54,312 bases of DNA from Vicinamibacteraceae bacterium. GTDB taxonomy: Bacteria > Acidobacteriota > Vicinamibacteria > Marinacidobacterales > Marinacidobacteraceae. The notes beneath the pieces were generated by a model, which ran no database searches, was not told where the DNA came from, and worked only from the letters and a program-made list of their open reading frames with translations. Made by a program: the position numbers and the translations under genes. Below, one piece after another: positions 27,761 to 35,523 of this stretch. The stretch is from assembly GCA_012271265.1 (NCBI GenBank), contig JAAXGQ010000043.1:1-54312 (forward strand), read 5' to 3'. Each line of letters starts with the position of its first letter. Position 1 is the stretch's first letter.

Positions 27761-27827
27761 TGGGGAGGTCCACCGGCCAACCTGCTTCCGCAGGGTCGGG
27801 AGACCGGCGTTCGGTGGTGGTGACTGA

Positions 27828-27833
27828 TAGCAT
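27828..27833 (+). promoter_or_regulatory. -10-like box, pgsA
   Basis: TAGCAT within GATAGCATCGGGGC, about 52 bases before the pgsA ATG. The same 14 bases occur at 96-109 upstream of the molybdenum hydroxylase genes. No -35 box is clear. Confidence 0.35.
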
Positions 27834-27885
27834 CGGGGCCGGCGCCTCGGGCGCGGGAACGGAACCACGTGCAGGAGCGGCCTGG

Positions 27886-28416
27886 ATGAGCCTCGCGAAC
27901 CGGCTCACCCTGGCGCGGATCTTCCTCACCCCGCTGGTGGCGGTGGTCATGCTCTCGACGTGGCGGGGGTGGGAGGCGGCATCGCTCGCGTTGATCGGGA
28001 TCGCTGCGCTCACCGATCTCCTCGACGGCAAGCTGGCGCGGCGGGCGAACGAGGTCACCGCGCTCGGCGCGATGCTCGACCCGATCGCGGACAAGTTCTT
28101 CATCTCCACGATCTTCATCTGTCTGGTCGCGCGCGGTCTGAGCCCCGCGTGGATTGCGATCGTGATCGTGGGCCGGGAGTTCGCGGTGACCGCGCTCCGC
28201 ATGGCGGCCCGGGAGCGGGGCGGGAGCGTGCCGGTTCGGATGCTGGGGAAGATCAAGATGCACGCCCAGGTCTACGCGTCGCTCCTGGTGGTCTTCGGCG
28301 CCTGGGTTCCCGAAACCAGGCCGTTGGGTGTTCTCGGGCTCTGGGTCGCCGCCGCCCTCACCCTCTGGTCAGGCGCTGACTACTTCGCCCGCTCCCGCCG
28401 TGCCGTCTTCGGCTGA
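27886..28416 (+). CDS. pgsA: CDP-diacylglycerol--glycerol-3-phosphate 3-phosphatidyltransferase
   Basis: The 176-residue membrane enzyme makes phosphatidylglycerol phosphate. The CDP-alcohol phosphotransferase signature is complete: DLLDGKLARRANEVTALGAMLDPIADK (residues ~42-68), with the DGxxAR...GxxxDxxxD pattern. It opens with MSLANRLTLARIFLTPLV, typical of PgsA, and has about five or six membrane helices. A GGAG ribosome site lies before ATG 27886. The next frame overlaps its end by 17 bases. Confidence 0.92.
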   Translation: MSLANRLTLARIFLTPLVAVVMLSTWRGWEAASLALIGIAALTDLLDGKLARRANEVTALGAMLDPIADKFFISTIFICLVARGLSPAWIAIVIVGREFAVTALRMAARERGGSVPVRMLGKIKMHAQVYASLLVVFGAWVPETRPLGVLGLWVAAALTLWSGADYFARSRRAVFG

Positions 28417-28795
28417 CGACGGGACGACGCGCGCCCGACTCCTCGCCGAGGTTCCGGAGGTCTTCCTCGGGGCCGACGCCCGCGCGGCCTGGTCCGGTCG
28501 ATCCGGACTGCTTCACGGGCAAAAGCGCCACGCACAGGTCGACGTCTTCCACTTCGCCCGCTGGACCGGCGAGGCGGGATCGGGGCTTCGGGACCTCATC
28601 GCCGCGCGTTTCCAGCGCGGCGCGGAAGGGGGCTGGCCGGTCGTGGGGGTCGCCGTCCCCGCGAGGGATTTCGCGGCGGGATCGGAGGCCCTGGTCGAGG
28701 GGCTCGTGGCCGGCGATGTGGTCATGACGGCGTCCGACGGCGGCCTGCTTCTGGTCCACCGCGGCGACCGGCTGGTTCCGGCCGTGGTCGTCTGA
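28400..28795 (+). CDS. Unrecognised protein overlapping pgsA
   Basis: A 131-residue frame from GTG 28400 overlaps the pgsA end by 17 bases and ends 10 bases before the convergent bamD stop. The sequence looks coding: hydrophobic and charged residues alternate sensibly (RLLAEVPEVFLGADARAAW; LRDLIAARFQRGAEGGWPVVGVAVPARDF; LVAGDVVMTASDGGLLLVHRGDRLVPAVVV). It has no signal peptide or membrane helix. I do not recognise the family. Its position suggests cotranscription with pgsA. Confidence 0.6.
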   Translation: MPSSADDGTTRARLLAEVPEVFLGADARAAWSGRSGLLHGQKRHAQVDVFHFARWTGEAGSGLRDLIAARFQRGAEGGWPVVGVAVPARDFAAGSEALVEGLVAGDVVMTASDGGLLLVHRGDRLVPAVVV

Positions 28796-28805
28796 GCGGG
28801 AAGCG

Positions 28806-29639
28806 TCAGCGGCGTTCGTTGTCCGGCGTCGAGGCGCGGGCGAGAATTTCCCGAATCCGCTCCCGGGCCCCCACCGTGTGCTCGCTGTCCGGATGTTCCT
28901 CGACGAGCCTCTGGTAGTGGACCAGGGCCTCGTTCTCGCGTTCGCAGTCGGTCAGCGCCTGCGCCAGGCGGGCCCGCACCTCGGCGATGCGGTCAAAGCC
29001 GGGGTGCGCTTCCAGGATCTCCTCGAGCCTCGGAATGGCTCCCCGGCACCACCGGCGAATGTCCTGGTAGAACTCCGCCTTGAGCAGCAGCGAAGTGGCC
29101 AGGTCGTTCTCGCAGGTTGCGAGGCGAGTCCGGGCTTCCGCGGCGTAGCGCGAGTTCGGGTAGAGCTCGAGCAGCTTCTGGAACTCCTCCGCGGCCAGCC
29201 GGGTGTCCTCCTGATCGCGATCGGCGCTTCGCCGCCGCTCGAAGTGTCCGAATGCAATCTGGTACTGGGCGTAGTCGGCGCGGGGGTGATTCGGGAAGAA
29301 CGTCAGGTAGTCGCGGTATTCCGTCGCCGCCAGCAGCGCGTTCTGGGCGCCGCGCTGGTTGTTGTAGGTATCGGCGATGCCGAGCCGGGCGTCGCCGGCG
29401 AACTGGCTGCGCGGATAACTGTCGAGCAACTGGCGGAACCAGGTCCGCGCCGTGTTCCAGTCGCGCGCGTCAAGCGCCTGTTGACCCAGCGCGAGAAGGC
29501 GTCGATCGGCCTGGGCGCCGGTCGGAACATCCGGCAATTGGCGCTCGGCGCAGGCCGCCGCAAGGGCGATGACGAGCCCGAGCGAGACTCCTCCAACCCG
29601 GTTGAGGCAGCGCCTCGGGCGGTCGGGCAGGGAGTTCAT
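28806..29639 (-). CDS. bamD: Outer membrane assembly lipoprotein BamD
   Basis: The 277-residue lipoprotein belongs to the BAM complex that inserts beta-barrels into the outer membrane. A signal peptide ends in LAAAC with the lipobox Cys at residue 30. It is followed by TPR-like repeats (ALGQQALDARDWNTARTWFRQLLDSYPRSQFAGDARLGIADTYNNQ...; AAEEFQKLLELYPNSRYAAEARTRLATCENDLA), the classic BamD/YfiO pattern. The ATG at 29639 has no Shine-Dalgarno sequence but a TAGCAT box 13 bases before it. It is the last gene of the def-to-bamD run. Confidence 0.92.
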   Translation of the reverse strand: MNSLPDRPRRCLNRVGGVSLGLVIALAAACAERQLPDVPTGAQADRRLLALGQQALDARDWNTARTWFRQLLDSYPRSQFAGDARLGIADTYNNQRGAQNALLAATEYRDYLTFFPNHPRADYAQYQIAFGHFERRRSADRDQEDTRLAAEEFQKLLELYPNSRYAAEARTRLATCENDLATSLLLKAEFYQDIRRWCRGAIPRLEEILEAHPGFDRIAEVRARLAQALTDCERENEALVHYQRLVEEHPDSEHTVGARERIREILARASTPDNERR

Positions 29640-29652
29640 GGAACCATCGGGA

Positions 29653-29658
29653 ATGCTA
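29653..29658 (-). promoter_or_regulatory. -10-like box, bamD (overlaps upstream stop codon)
   Basis: TAGCAT on the minus strand ends 13 bases before the bamD ATG. Its TAG is the stop codon of the thioesterase gene. It would give a leader of about six bases, and there is no Shine-Dalgarno sequence. Confidence 0.4.
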
Positions 29659-30087
29659 GCCCGCTCCGGTTTTGCCGAGCCCATGGCGGACCGCGGCGGG
29701 GAGCCGTCGCACGCTCCCGTCGCGCCGGATCGTGGCGTGGCGGGTCTCGGCCGTAGCCGTCAAGGTTCCGTCGGCGGGGCGGGTCACGCGATAGCGGAAG
29801 CGGATCCCGGAGCGGCCCCAGGGCCGGGCTTCGGCCTCGATGCGGAGTTCGTCGTCGTAACGCACCGGGCGGCGGTACCTGCAGGACAGCTCCACGACCG
29901 GCAGGTGGACTCCCGCCGCCTCCAGATCCCGATAGGGAAGGGCATGTTCCCGAAGCCAGGCGGTGCGGGCCACCTCCAGCCAGGGAAGGAAGGCTCCGTG
30001 GTACCCGACGCCCATCTGGTCGGTTTCCGCATAGCGCACGCGGAGAACGACCGCGGTCCCGGGGAGCGAACCGTCCGCCCCCGACAC
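29656..30087 (-). CDS. Acyl-CoA thioesterase, YbgC/4-hydroxybenzoyl-CoA type
   Basis: The 143-residue hot-dog-fold protein is predicted to hydrolyse acyl-CoA. The active-site region VRYAETDQMGVGYHGAFLPWLEVART (residues ~15-40) matches the YbgC subfamily, with the catalytic Asp in ETDQMG, and the strands that follow (VVELSCRYRRPVRYDDELRIEAEA) fit. I place the start at GTG 30087, seven bases after the rpe stop; the frame runs to 30210 inside rpe. It ends in TAG, which is shared with the bamD -10-like box. In proteobacteria ybgC is often next to tol-pal; here it sits between rpe and bamD. Confidence 0.88.
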   Translation of the reverse strand: MSGADGSLPGTAVVLRVRYAETDQMGVGYHGAFLPWLEVARTAWLREHALPYRDLEAAGVHLPVVELSCRYRRPVRYDDELRIEAEARPWGRSGIRFRYRVTRPADGTLTATAETRHATIRRDGSVRRLPAAVRHGLGKTGAG

Positions 30088-30094
30088 GACCGCC

Positions 30095-30739
30095 TCAGGC
30101 GGCGCGCATGGCCCGGACCACGGCGCCGGGGTCCGCAGCGCCGAATACCGCCGACCCCGAGACCAGAGTGTCGGCGCCGGCCGCCCGGGCCGCCGGCGCG
30201 CGCCGCGCATTCATGCCTCCGTCCACCACGATCCCGAACCCGGGATGGACCTCGTCGGCGATGGCCCGCAGCCGCCGGACCCGGCGCATGCTGCCCCGAA
30301 TGTAGGTCTGTCCGCTCCAGCCGGGGTTCACCGACATGACCACGGCGTAGTCGGCGAGGGCGATCGCATCCCGGAGTGGTTCGAGGGGGGTCAGCGGATT
30401 CAACGCCAGGCCGGTCCGGACACCGAGCCCGGAGAGGTGGGCCAGCAGGCGGTGAAGATGAGGCGCCGTTTCCGGATGCACGGCGATGGCGTCGGCCCCC
30501 GCCTCGGCGTAGAGCGGCGCCATTTCCGTCGGGTTCCCGATCATCAGGTGGGCGTCGAGCGGAAGGCTCGTGGCGCGCCGGACCGCCTTGATCACGGTCG
30601 GTCCGAAGGTCAGGTTCGGCACGTAGTGGCCGTCCATGACGTCGAGGTGGAGCCCGTCGGCGCCGGCCTCCTCCACGATGCGGATGTCTTCCCCCAGCCG
30701 GGTGAAGTCGGCAGAGAGGAGAGAAGGGGTCACCCTCAT
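30095..30739 (-). CDS. rpe: Ribulose-phosphate 3-epimerase
   Basis: The 214-residue TIM-barrel enzyme interconverts ribulose-5-P and xylulose-5-P in the pentose phosphate pathway. Family signatures are present: PSLLSADFTRLGEDI, HLDVMDGHYVPNLTFGP, DAHLMIGNP, VMSVNPGWSGQ and VDGGMN, supplying the metal His/Asp residues and catalytic Asp pair. It starts 13 bases after the PASTA-protein stop. Its location after rsmB and a PASTA gene matches the conserved def-fmt-rsmB-...-rpe order. Confidence 0.95.
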   Translation of the reverse strand: MRVTPSLLSADFTRLGEDIRIVEEAGADGLHLDVMDGHYVPNLTFGPTVIKAVRRATSLPLDAHLMIGNPTEMAPLYAEAGADAIAVHPETAPHLHRLLAHLSGLGVRTGLALNPLTPLEPLRDAIALADYAVVMSVNPGWSGQTYIRGSMRRVRRLRAIADEVHPGFGIVVDGGMNARRAPAARAAGADTLVSGSAVFGAADPGAVVRAMRAA

Positions 30740-30752
30740 GAGGGCCGGTCCG

Positions 30753-31514
30753 TCACTGGCTCAGGGTCAGCCCGATGTAGTCGGCGCGGGTCACCTTGGC
30801 CCCGGCAGCGGGCGCCTGGTTCACGACGACTCCGCGCGGCGCCCCCGGGTAAGGCACGCTCCGGATTTCCCGGACCTTGAGCGCGGCCCGACTCAGGTCG
30901 CCGGCGATGTCGCCGTAGCGCCGGCCGATGAAGTCCGGCATCACGAAGGCCTCGGGTTCCGAGCCGGCGGAAAGCAGCAGGGAAACCGCAGCGCCGGGAG
31001 CGACTTCCGACCAGGCGATGGGAGCCTGGGCGATGACGCGCCCCGCCAGGTAGGTGTCGCTCTCGACCTCGGCGATCCGGCCCACGGCGAGGTCCGTCGC
31101 CTCGAGTTGGCGCCGGGCCTCGATCAGCGTGCTGCCTTCGACCCTTGGGACCACGCGACGCGTCGGGCCCAGACTGGCGTAGACCCGGACGGAGCGCCCG
31201 CGCCGGAAGACGGCCCCGGCGCCGGGTTCCTGATGGGCCACCAGCCCCACCGGAATCCGATCGTTGAAGCGGTCGCCCCCGGCCGCCATGCGAAGCCCCA
31301 CCTCGGCAAGCAGGGCCTCGGCCGTCTCCGGATCCAGCCCGGTCACGTCCGGCACCCGCGGATCGGCGCTTCCGGAGGCGATCAGGAACGACGCCACCGC
31401 CGCACAGACGAAGACGGAGCCGAGCACGAAGGCGCTTCCCAGGTACCACAGACTGCGGCCGAGGAAGCGCCCGGGCTTCGCGCCCACGATGCGGAATCGG
31501 ATCCTGCGTGACAA
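30753..31514 (-). CDS. Membrane-anchored PASTA-domain protein without kinase domain
   Basis: The 253-residue protein has a short basic cytoplasmic N-terminus, one membrane helix (residues ~20-47) and three PASTA repeats (VPDVTGLDPETAEALLAEVGL; VPRVEGSTLIEARRQLEATDLAVG; MPDFIGRRYGDIAGDLSRAALKV). PASTA repeats bind peptidoglycan fragments or beta-lactams. The start is a TTG at 31514 with a strong GGAGGT ribosome site six bases upstream. In many Firmicutes this place is held by the PASTA kinase PrkC; here only the sensor half exists. A kinase without PASTA lies elsewhere in the window (18469-19416); any link between them is speculation. Confidence 0.88.
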   Translation of the reverse strand: MSRRIRFRIVGAKPGRFLGRSLWYLGSAFVLGSVFVCAAVASFLIASGSADPRVPDVTGLDPETAEALLAEVGLRMAAGGDRFNDRIPVGLVAHQEPGAGAVFRRGRSVRVYASLGPTRRVVPRVEGSTLIEARRQLEATDLAVGRIAEVESDTYLAGRVIAQAPIAWSEVAPGAAVSLLLSAGSEPEAFVMPDFIGRRYGDIAGDLSRAALKVREIRSVPYPGAPRGVVVNQAPAAGAKVTRADYIGLTLSQ

Positions 31515-31547
31515 AACGGACCTCCGACGATTGCCGGCGGCGCAATT

Positions 31548-32939
31548 CTACGTTGTCCCTCCGGGGCGACGGATCAGGAGGGCGGCAAAGTACCCATCCG
31601 TTCCGTGAGCCTCGGGAGCGAGCCGGAGGGCGCCGTCCTCATCCACCAGCGACGCCATCCGGGGCGGCACCTGGCCGCTGAGGGGCACGCGGGCCAGATC
31701 CTCCCGCTCCTCCAGCAGCGACGCGACGACCTCGCTCGTTTCTTCGGGCTCCAGGGAGCACACCACGTAGAGCAGCATCCCCGCCGGGGCCAGCAGGCGG
31801 GCGGCGGCGCCCAGAATTCGTCGGCTCACGGCCCCCAGCGCCGCGATGCGCTCCGGCGAGCTGGTCCACTTGATGTCCGGGTTCCGGGCGAGCGTCCCGA
31901 GGCCGCTGCACGGGGCGTCGACCAGGATGCGGTCGAGGCGCCCGTCCCGGAGAGCCGGTCGGGCGGCGTCGGCCACGAACGGCACGACGCCAGCCGTCCG
32001 GAGGCGGCCCACGGTCCGGCCGAGCACCGAGATCCGGGCGGGCCGGAGGTCGCCGGCCAGCACCGGCCGGGGATCGGCCCGCTCCGCCAGGATCGTGGCC
32101 TTCCCTCCCGGCGCCGCGCAAAGGTCGGCGATCCGCCGGGCGCCGGCCACCGGAAGCAGCCAGCCCATGAGTTGGGAGCCGGCATCCTGGATGTGCACGA
32201 CCCCCTCCCGGTGGAGCGGCGACTGCTGCGGGTTGCCCTCGATGACCCGAAGGCAGCGCGGCGCCAGGGGAAAGCGTTCGCTGGCCACCCCGTCGTCCCG
32301 GAGCCGCCTGCGCACGGCGGCGACATCCTCGCCGCGGCGAACGCGCACGTAATTCCGGGGCACACGGGTGTTCGCCTCGAGCCGCGCCCGTGCTCCGTCG
32401 GGGCCGAGAGCGGCGAGGCAGCGGTCCACCAGCCAGTCAGGATGCGAAAGCCCGACGCGCAGATACAGGGACGGATCCCCACCGCGCCAGGGCCAGGGGT
32501 GGTGCGCGCGGAGGTAGGCGCGGAGCACGGCGTTCACCAGCCGCGAGGCCCCGACGCCCGCCACCGAAGCCGTGAGGGAAACGGTCTCGTGGACGGCCGC
32601 CCGTTCGGGCACCCGGGTCAGGTAACGGAGTTGGTAGAGACCGAGCCGGAGGCAGGTCCGGACGGCGGGCCCGAGGTCGGCCACCGGGGTCCGCGCATAG
32701 GAGTCGAGCGCGTGGTCGAGGAGCCGCCTCCAGCGCAGCACCCCGAAGACCAGCTCGCGCGCCAGGGCGCGGTCCCGGGAACCGTCCCGCGAGCCATCCT
32801 TCGCATCCTCCATCCAGGCGAGCAGCGAGTCGGGCCGGGGCGCAGGTCGGTCGGGCTTCGCCCGTTCGAGTCGGATCAGGACCCGGAAGGCAAGTCGCCG
32901 GGCGGGCGTCGCGACCTGGGTCCGCCTGCTGCCGGCCAT
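31548..32939 (-). CDS. rsmB: 16S rRNA (cytosine(967)-C(5))-methyltransferase
   Basis: The 463-residue enzyme has the NusB-like N-terminal domain (RALARELVFGVLRWRRLLDHALD) and a Rossmann methyltransferase domain with LCAAPGGKATILAE for AdoMet. The two catalytic cysteines are in DAPCSGLG and VVCSLEPEE. It methylates C967 of 16S rRNA. Its start overlaps the GDPD stop by one base. Its TAG stop begins the string TAGAAT upstream of the PASTA gene. Confidence 0.94.
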   Translation of the reverse strand: MAGSRRTQVATPARRLAFRVLIRLERAKPDRPAPRPDSLLAWMEDAKDGSRDGSRDRALARELVFGVLRWRRLLDHALDSYARTPVADLGPAVRTCLRLGLYQLRYLTRVPERAAVHETVSLTASVAGVGASRLVNAVLRAYLRAHHPWPWRGGDPSLYLRVGLSHPDWLVDRCLAALGPDGARARLEANTRVPRNYVRVRRGEDVAAVRRRLRDDGVASERFPLAPRCLRVIEGNPQQSPLHREGVVHIQDAGSQLMGWLLPVAGARRIADLCAAPGGKATILAERADPRPVLAGDLRPARISVLGRTVGRLRTAGVVPFVADAARPALRDGRLDRILVDAPCSGLGTLARNPDIKWTSSPERIAALGAVSRRILGAAARLLAPAGMLLYVVCSLEPEETSEVVASLLEEREDLARVPLSGQVPPRMASLVDEDGALRLAPEAHGTDGYFAALLIRRPGGTT

Positions 32940-33832
32940 CAGCGCCGGGACGCCAGAACGTCCGAGAGCGCGGCGGGATCGTCCGTAAGGATGCCGTCCA
33001 CGCCCAGGTCGAGGAGACGGTTCATGTCCTCCGCACGGTTCACGGTCCAGACGATCACCGGCAGGCGGACGCGCCGCGCCGCACGCAGGAACCGCGGGGT
33101 CACCACCCGGATGGCGCCGATCCCCTCGCTGACCAGCAGGGCGTCCGCAGGAGCGCGGAACAGCCCCTCGAGTCCGAGAAGGGAGAGTCCCCAGAAGCCG
33201 GCGGCTTCGGTAAATCCTGCCCCCGTCGGGACATCCGGGCAGAGTTCGCGAAAGACATCGAGGGCCGCCTGCTCGAACGCCCCGACCAGAACCTCACCCG
33301 ACTTGCCCGCGCGCTGGATCATCTCGCAGAGCGGCGCGGCCGCAGCCGCCGCCTTCATCTCGATCACCATGCGCTGCCCGGGATGCGCGGCGAAGACCTC
33401 GGTGAGCGTGGGGATCCCGACGGGATCGTCGCGGTAGGCGAAACGGCCCTCCCGATCGCGGAACCGATGCCCGGCATTGAGTTCCCGAAGTTCCGCGAGG
33501 CTCCGCCCGGCGACCTCCCCCGACCCGTCGGTCGTGCGGTCGAGGGTGCGGTCATGGAAGACCACGAGTTCGCCGTCACGGGAAAGATGGACATCCATCT
33601 CGAGGGCATCGACATCGTGGCGAACAGCCGCGGCGAACGCCGCGAGGGTTTCCTCGGGAGCCAGCAGGGAGCCGCCGCGATGCGCCAGATTGCGGACCGG
33701 GGGGTTGAAGAAGGAAACGACCGGACGGGCCGGGCGCGAGTCCGCGACCACGGCGAGAAGGAACCAGCCGCCCGCAACGGCGATCGCCCCGCGTCCCGCG
33801 GCGCGAAAGAGCCATCTGCTCACCCTGCCCAT
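32939..33832 (-). CDS. Glycerophosphodiester phosphodiesterase family protein
   Basis: The 297-residue protein has an N-terminal membrane helix (residues ~10-30) and a GDPD TIM-barrel domain. Signatures are NLAHRGG...APEETLAAF, EMDVHLSRDGELVVFHDRTLDRTTDG with metal-binding acids and the second catalytic His, and VWTVNRAEDMNRLLDLGVDGILTDDP at the end. It probably hydrolyses glycerophosphodiesters to glycerol-3-phosphate at the membrane. It is inserted between fmt and rsmB, an unusual place, one base after the fmt stop. Confidence 0.9.
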   Translation of the reverse strand: MGRVSRWLFRAAGRGAIAVAGGWFLLAVVADSRPARPVVSFFNPPVRNLAHRGGSLLAPEETLAAFAAAVRHDVDALEMDVHLSRDGELVVFHDRTLDRTTDGSGEVAGRSLAELRELNAGHRFRDREGRFAYRDDPVGIPTLTEVFAAHPGQRMVIEMKAAAAAAPLCEMIQRAGKSGEVLVGAFEQAALDVFRELCPDVPTGAGFTEAAGFWGLSLLGLEGLFRAPADALLVSEGIGAIRVVTPRFLRAARRVRLPVIVWTVNRAEDMNRLLDLGVDGILTDDPAALSDVLASRR

Positions 33833-33833
33833 G

Positions 33834-34898
33834 TCAGTCCCTCACCTTCGACTCTCCGGGGTTCGGATCGTCGTTCGCGGCGGCCGTGGCCCGGTCGAGG
33901 AACCGGCCGTGGAACGGCTTCCAGCCGCGCGAGAGAATTGTTCCCCGGAGGAGGTCGGCCACGGCCATCTTCCGTCGGCCGGCGGCCTGGACCATCTGCG
34001 GGCGCAGGGTCTCCTCCCCGCCGCAGCGGATTGCGATCTCCGGGCGCGCCCGGGACCCGACGACCGCAAAGGACCCTGGCGGCGCGGGAACGGCATCGTT
34101 CGGGGGCCCGACGGTTGCCGCGTGCACCCGCAGCGGGCCGGCCCCGAACGGGCCGCCGGGACCCGTCCGGGTGAACGCGGTGGGGCGGGGAGAAAACGCC
34201 CGGACGCGACTCGCCAGAGAGGCGGCCCCAAGCTCCCAGTCGAGCGCCGCGTCGACCCGGGTGATGCGTGGCGCCCAGGTCGCTGCCGCATCGTTCTGCG
34301 GACGCGGACGAAGCACGCCTCGGTCGAGCCCGTCCAGGGTATCGAGCAGCACCTCCGCGCCGATCGGCGCGAGCCGGCCGAGCAGACTGCCTCCGGTGTC
34401 GCAGTCCGTGATCTCTGTTTCCCGCTGCAGCAGAATGGGGCCGGTGTCTAGGCCGACATCCATCAGCATGGTCGTCACGCCCGTCCGCCGGTGGCCGCGG
34501 GCGACCGCCCAGATGGCCGGCGCGGCCCCCCGGAGCCGGGGAAGCAGGGAAGCGTGAACATTGACCGCCCCGAGCCGAGGAACGGCGAGCAGTCGGCGGG
34601 AAAGGATCTGACCGTAGTCGGCCACCACGAGAACATCGGGCTTTCGGGCAGCGACCGGCGCCCAGGACCGGCGGAGGCGAATCCGCTTCGGCTGCAGCAG
34701 CGGGAGGCCCAGTTCGTCCGCGATGTGTCCGATTTCGCTGCGGAGCAGCCGCCGACCACGTCCCGCCGGACGATCGGGCTGTGTCACGACCGCGCGCACG
34801 CGGTGGGCCCGGTGGACGGCGCGAAGGCAGGGCGCCGCGAACCCGGAGGTGCCGAGAAACACCACGTCGAGGCGCGGCGGCCCACCCCGATCCGTCAT
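33834..34898 (-). CDS. fmt: Methionyl-tRNA formyltransferase
   Basis: The enzyme formylates initiator Met-tRNA. The formyltransferase core is clear: VVFLGTSGFAAPCL at the N-terminus, NVHASLLPRLRGAAPAIWA with the catalytic Asn-His pair, and GVTTMLMDVGLDTGPILLQ with the catalytic Asp. The OB-fold C-terminal domain follows. At 354 residues it is longer than usual (~310) because of a charged tail. It sits 67 bases downstream of def. Confidence 0.94.
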   Translation of the reverse strand: MTDRGGPPRLDVVFLGTSGFAAPCLRAVHRAHRVRAVVTQPDRPAGRGRRLLRSEIGHIADELGLPLLQPKRIRLRRSWAPVAARKPDVLVVADYGQILSRRLLAVPRLGAVNVHASLLPRLRGAAPAIWAVARGHRRTGVTTMLMDVGLDTGPILLQRETEITDCDTGGSLLGRLAPIGAEVLLDTLDGLDRGVLRPRPQNDAAATWAPRITRVDAALDWELGAASLASRVRAFSPRPTAFTRTGPGGPFGAGPLRVHAATVGPPNDAVPAPPGSFAVVGSRARPEIAIRCGGEETLRPQMVQAAGRRKMAVADLLRGTILSRGWKPFHGRFLDRATAAANDDPNPGESKVRD

Positions 34899-34965
34899 CG
34901 CCCCGTTCGAACGCGCGCTGCGGCGGAGACGTGCGAATGCGTCGCCTCGGGACGGGTGCGTCCCC

Positions 34966-35478
34966 TTACCAGTCTCCGCGGCGGATGCGGCGGCGCAGCT
35001 TGCGCCGGATGAGGTCCCGCTTCAGCGCCCCAAGGCGCTCCATGAAGAGGCGTCCGTCCAGGTGATCCACCTCATGACCGAAGGCGCGCGCCAGCAGGCC
35101 GGTGGCTTCCATCTCGAATGAGGAGCCGTCGAGCCGCTGGCCTCGGACACGAACCCGGGCCGGCCGCCGGGTGACGCCCGAGTATCCCGGCACCGAGAGG
35201 CATCCCTCCTCGGCGAGCTGGCGCCCTTCGGCTTCCAGGATCTCGGGGTTCGCCATGACGATCAGCTCGCCTTCCCGATCGCCCGCACTGATGTCAATCA
35301 CGATGAGCCGCTCGTTGATCCCGATCTGGGGCGCGGCGAGCCCCACCCCCGGGGCGGCGTACATCGTGGCTACCATGTCATCGACAAGGGACTGCCAGTC
35401 GCGGGAGAAGTCGGTGATGGGAACGGAAACCGTCGAGAGCGGCTCCGCTCCGTAGCGCAGAATGTTCCGAACCGGCAC
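34966..35478 (-). CDS. def: Peptide deformylase
   Basis: The 170-residue iron/zinc enzyme removes the formyl group from new proteins. All three motifs are present: GVGLAAPQIG, EEGCLSVPG and GHEVDHLDG. The best start is GTG 35478 (VPVRNILRYG...), giving the normal length; the frame is open farther upstream, into the divergent copA gene. No Shine-Dalgarno sequence is seen, but TAGAAT lies 10 bases upstream. It heads the def-fmt-...-bamD run. Confidence 0.94.
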   Translation of the reverse strand: MPVRNILRYGAEPLSTVSVPITDFSRDWQSLVDDMVATMYAAPGVGLAAPQIGINERLIVIDISAGDREGELIVMANPEILEAEGRQLAEEGCLSVPGYSGVTRRPARVRVRGQRLDGSSFEMEATGLLARAFGHEVDHLDGRLFMERLGALKRDLIRRKLRRRIRRGDW

Positions 35479-35488
35479 GAAGGGGCGG

Positions 35489-35494
35489 ATTCTA
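35489..35494 (-). promoter_or_regulatory. -10-like box, def
   Basis: TAGAAT on the minus strand ends 10 bases before the def GTG, in the 45-base gap between divergent def and copA. It predicts an almost leaderless transcript. Confidence 0.45.
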
Positions 35495-35523
35495 AAGGGG
35501 GGATCGGAACGGCCGAAGACCGC

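Larger units (their letters stand above)
27533..27885. other. Intergenic region upstream of pgsA
   Basis: This 353-base region separates the divergent nucleotidyltransferase and pgsA genes. It holds the hairpin repeats (27651-27760), a partial copy (ATGGAGCGCCG from 27636), and the GATAGCATCGGGGC element at 27826-27839. Frames through it are open only because of base composition; I see no gene. Confidence 0.5.
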
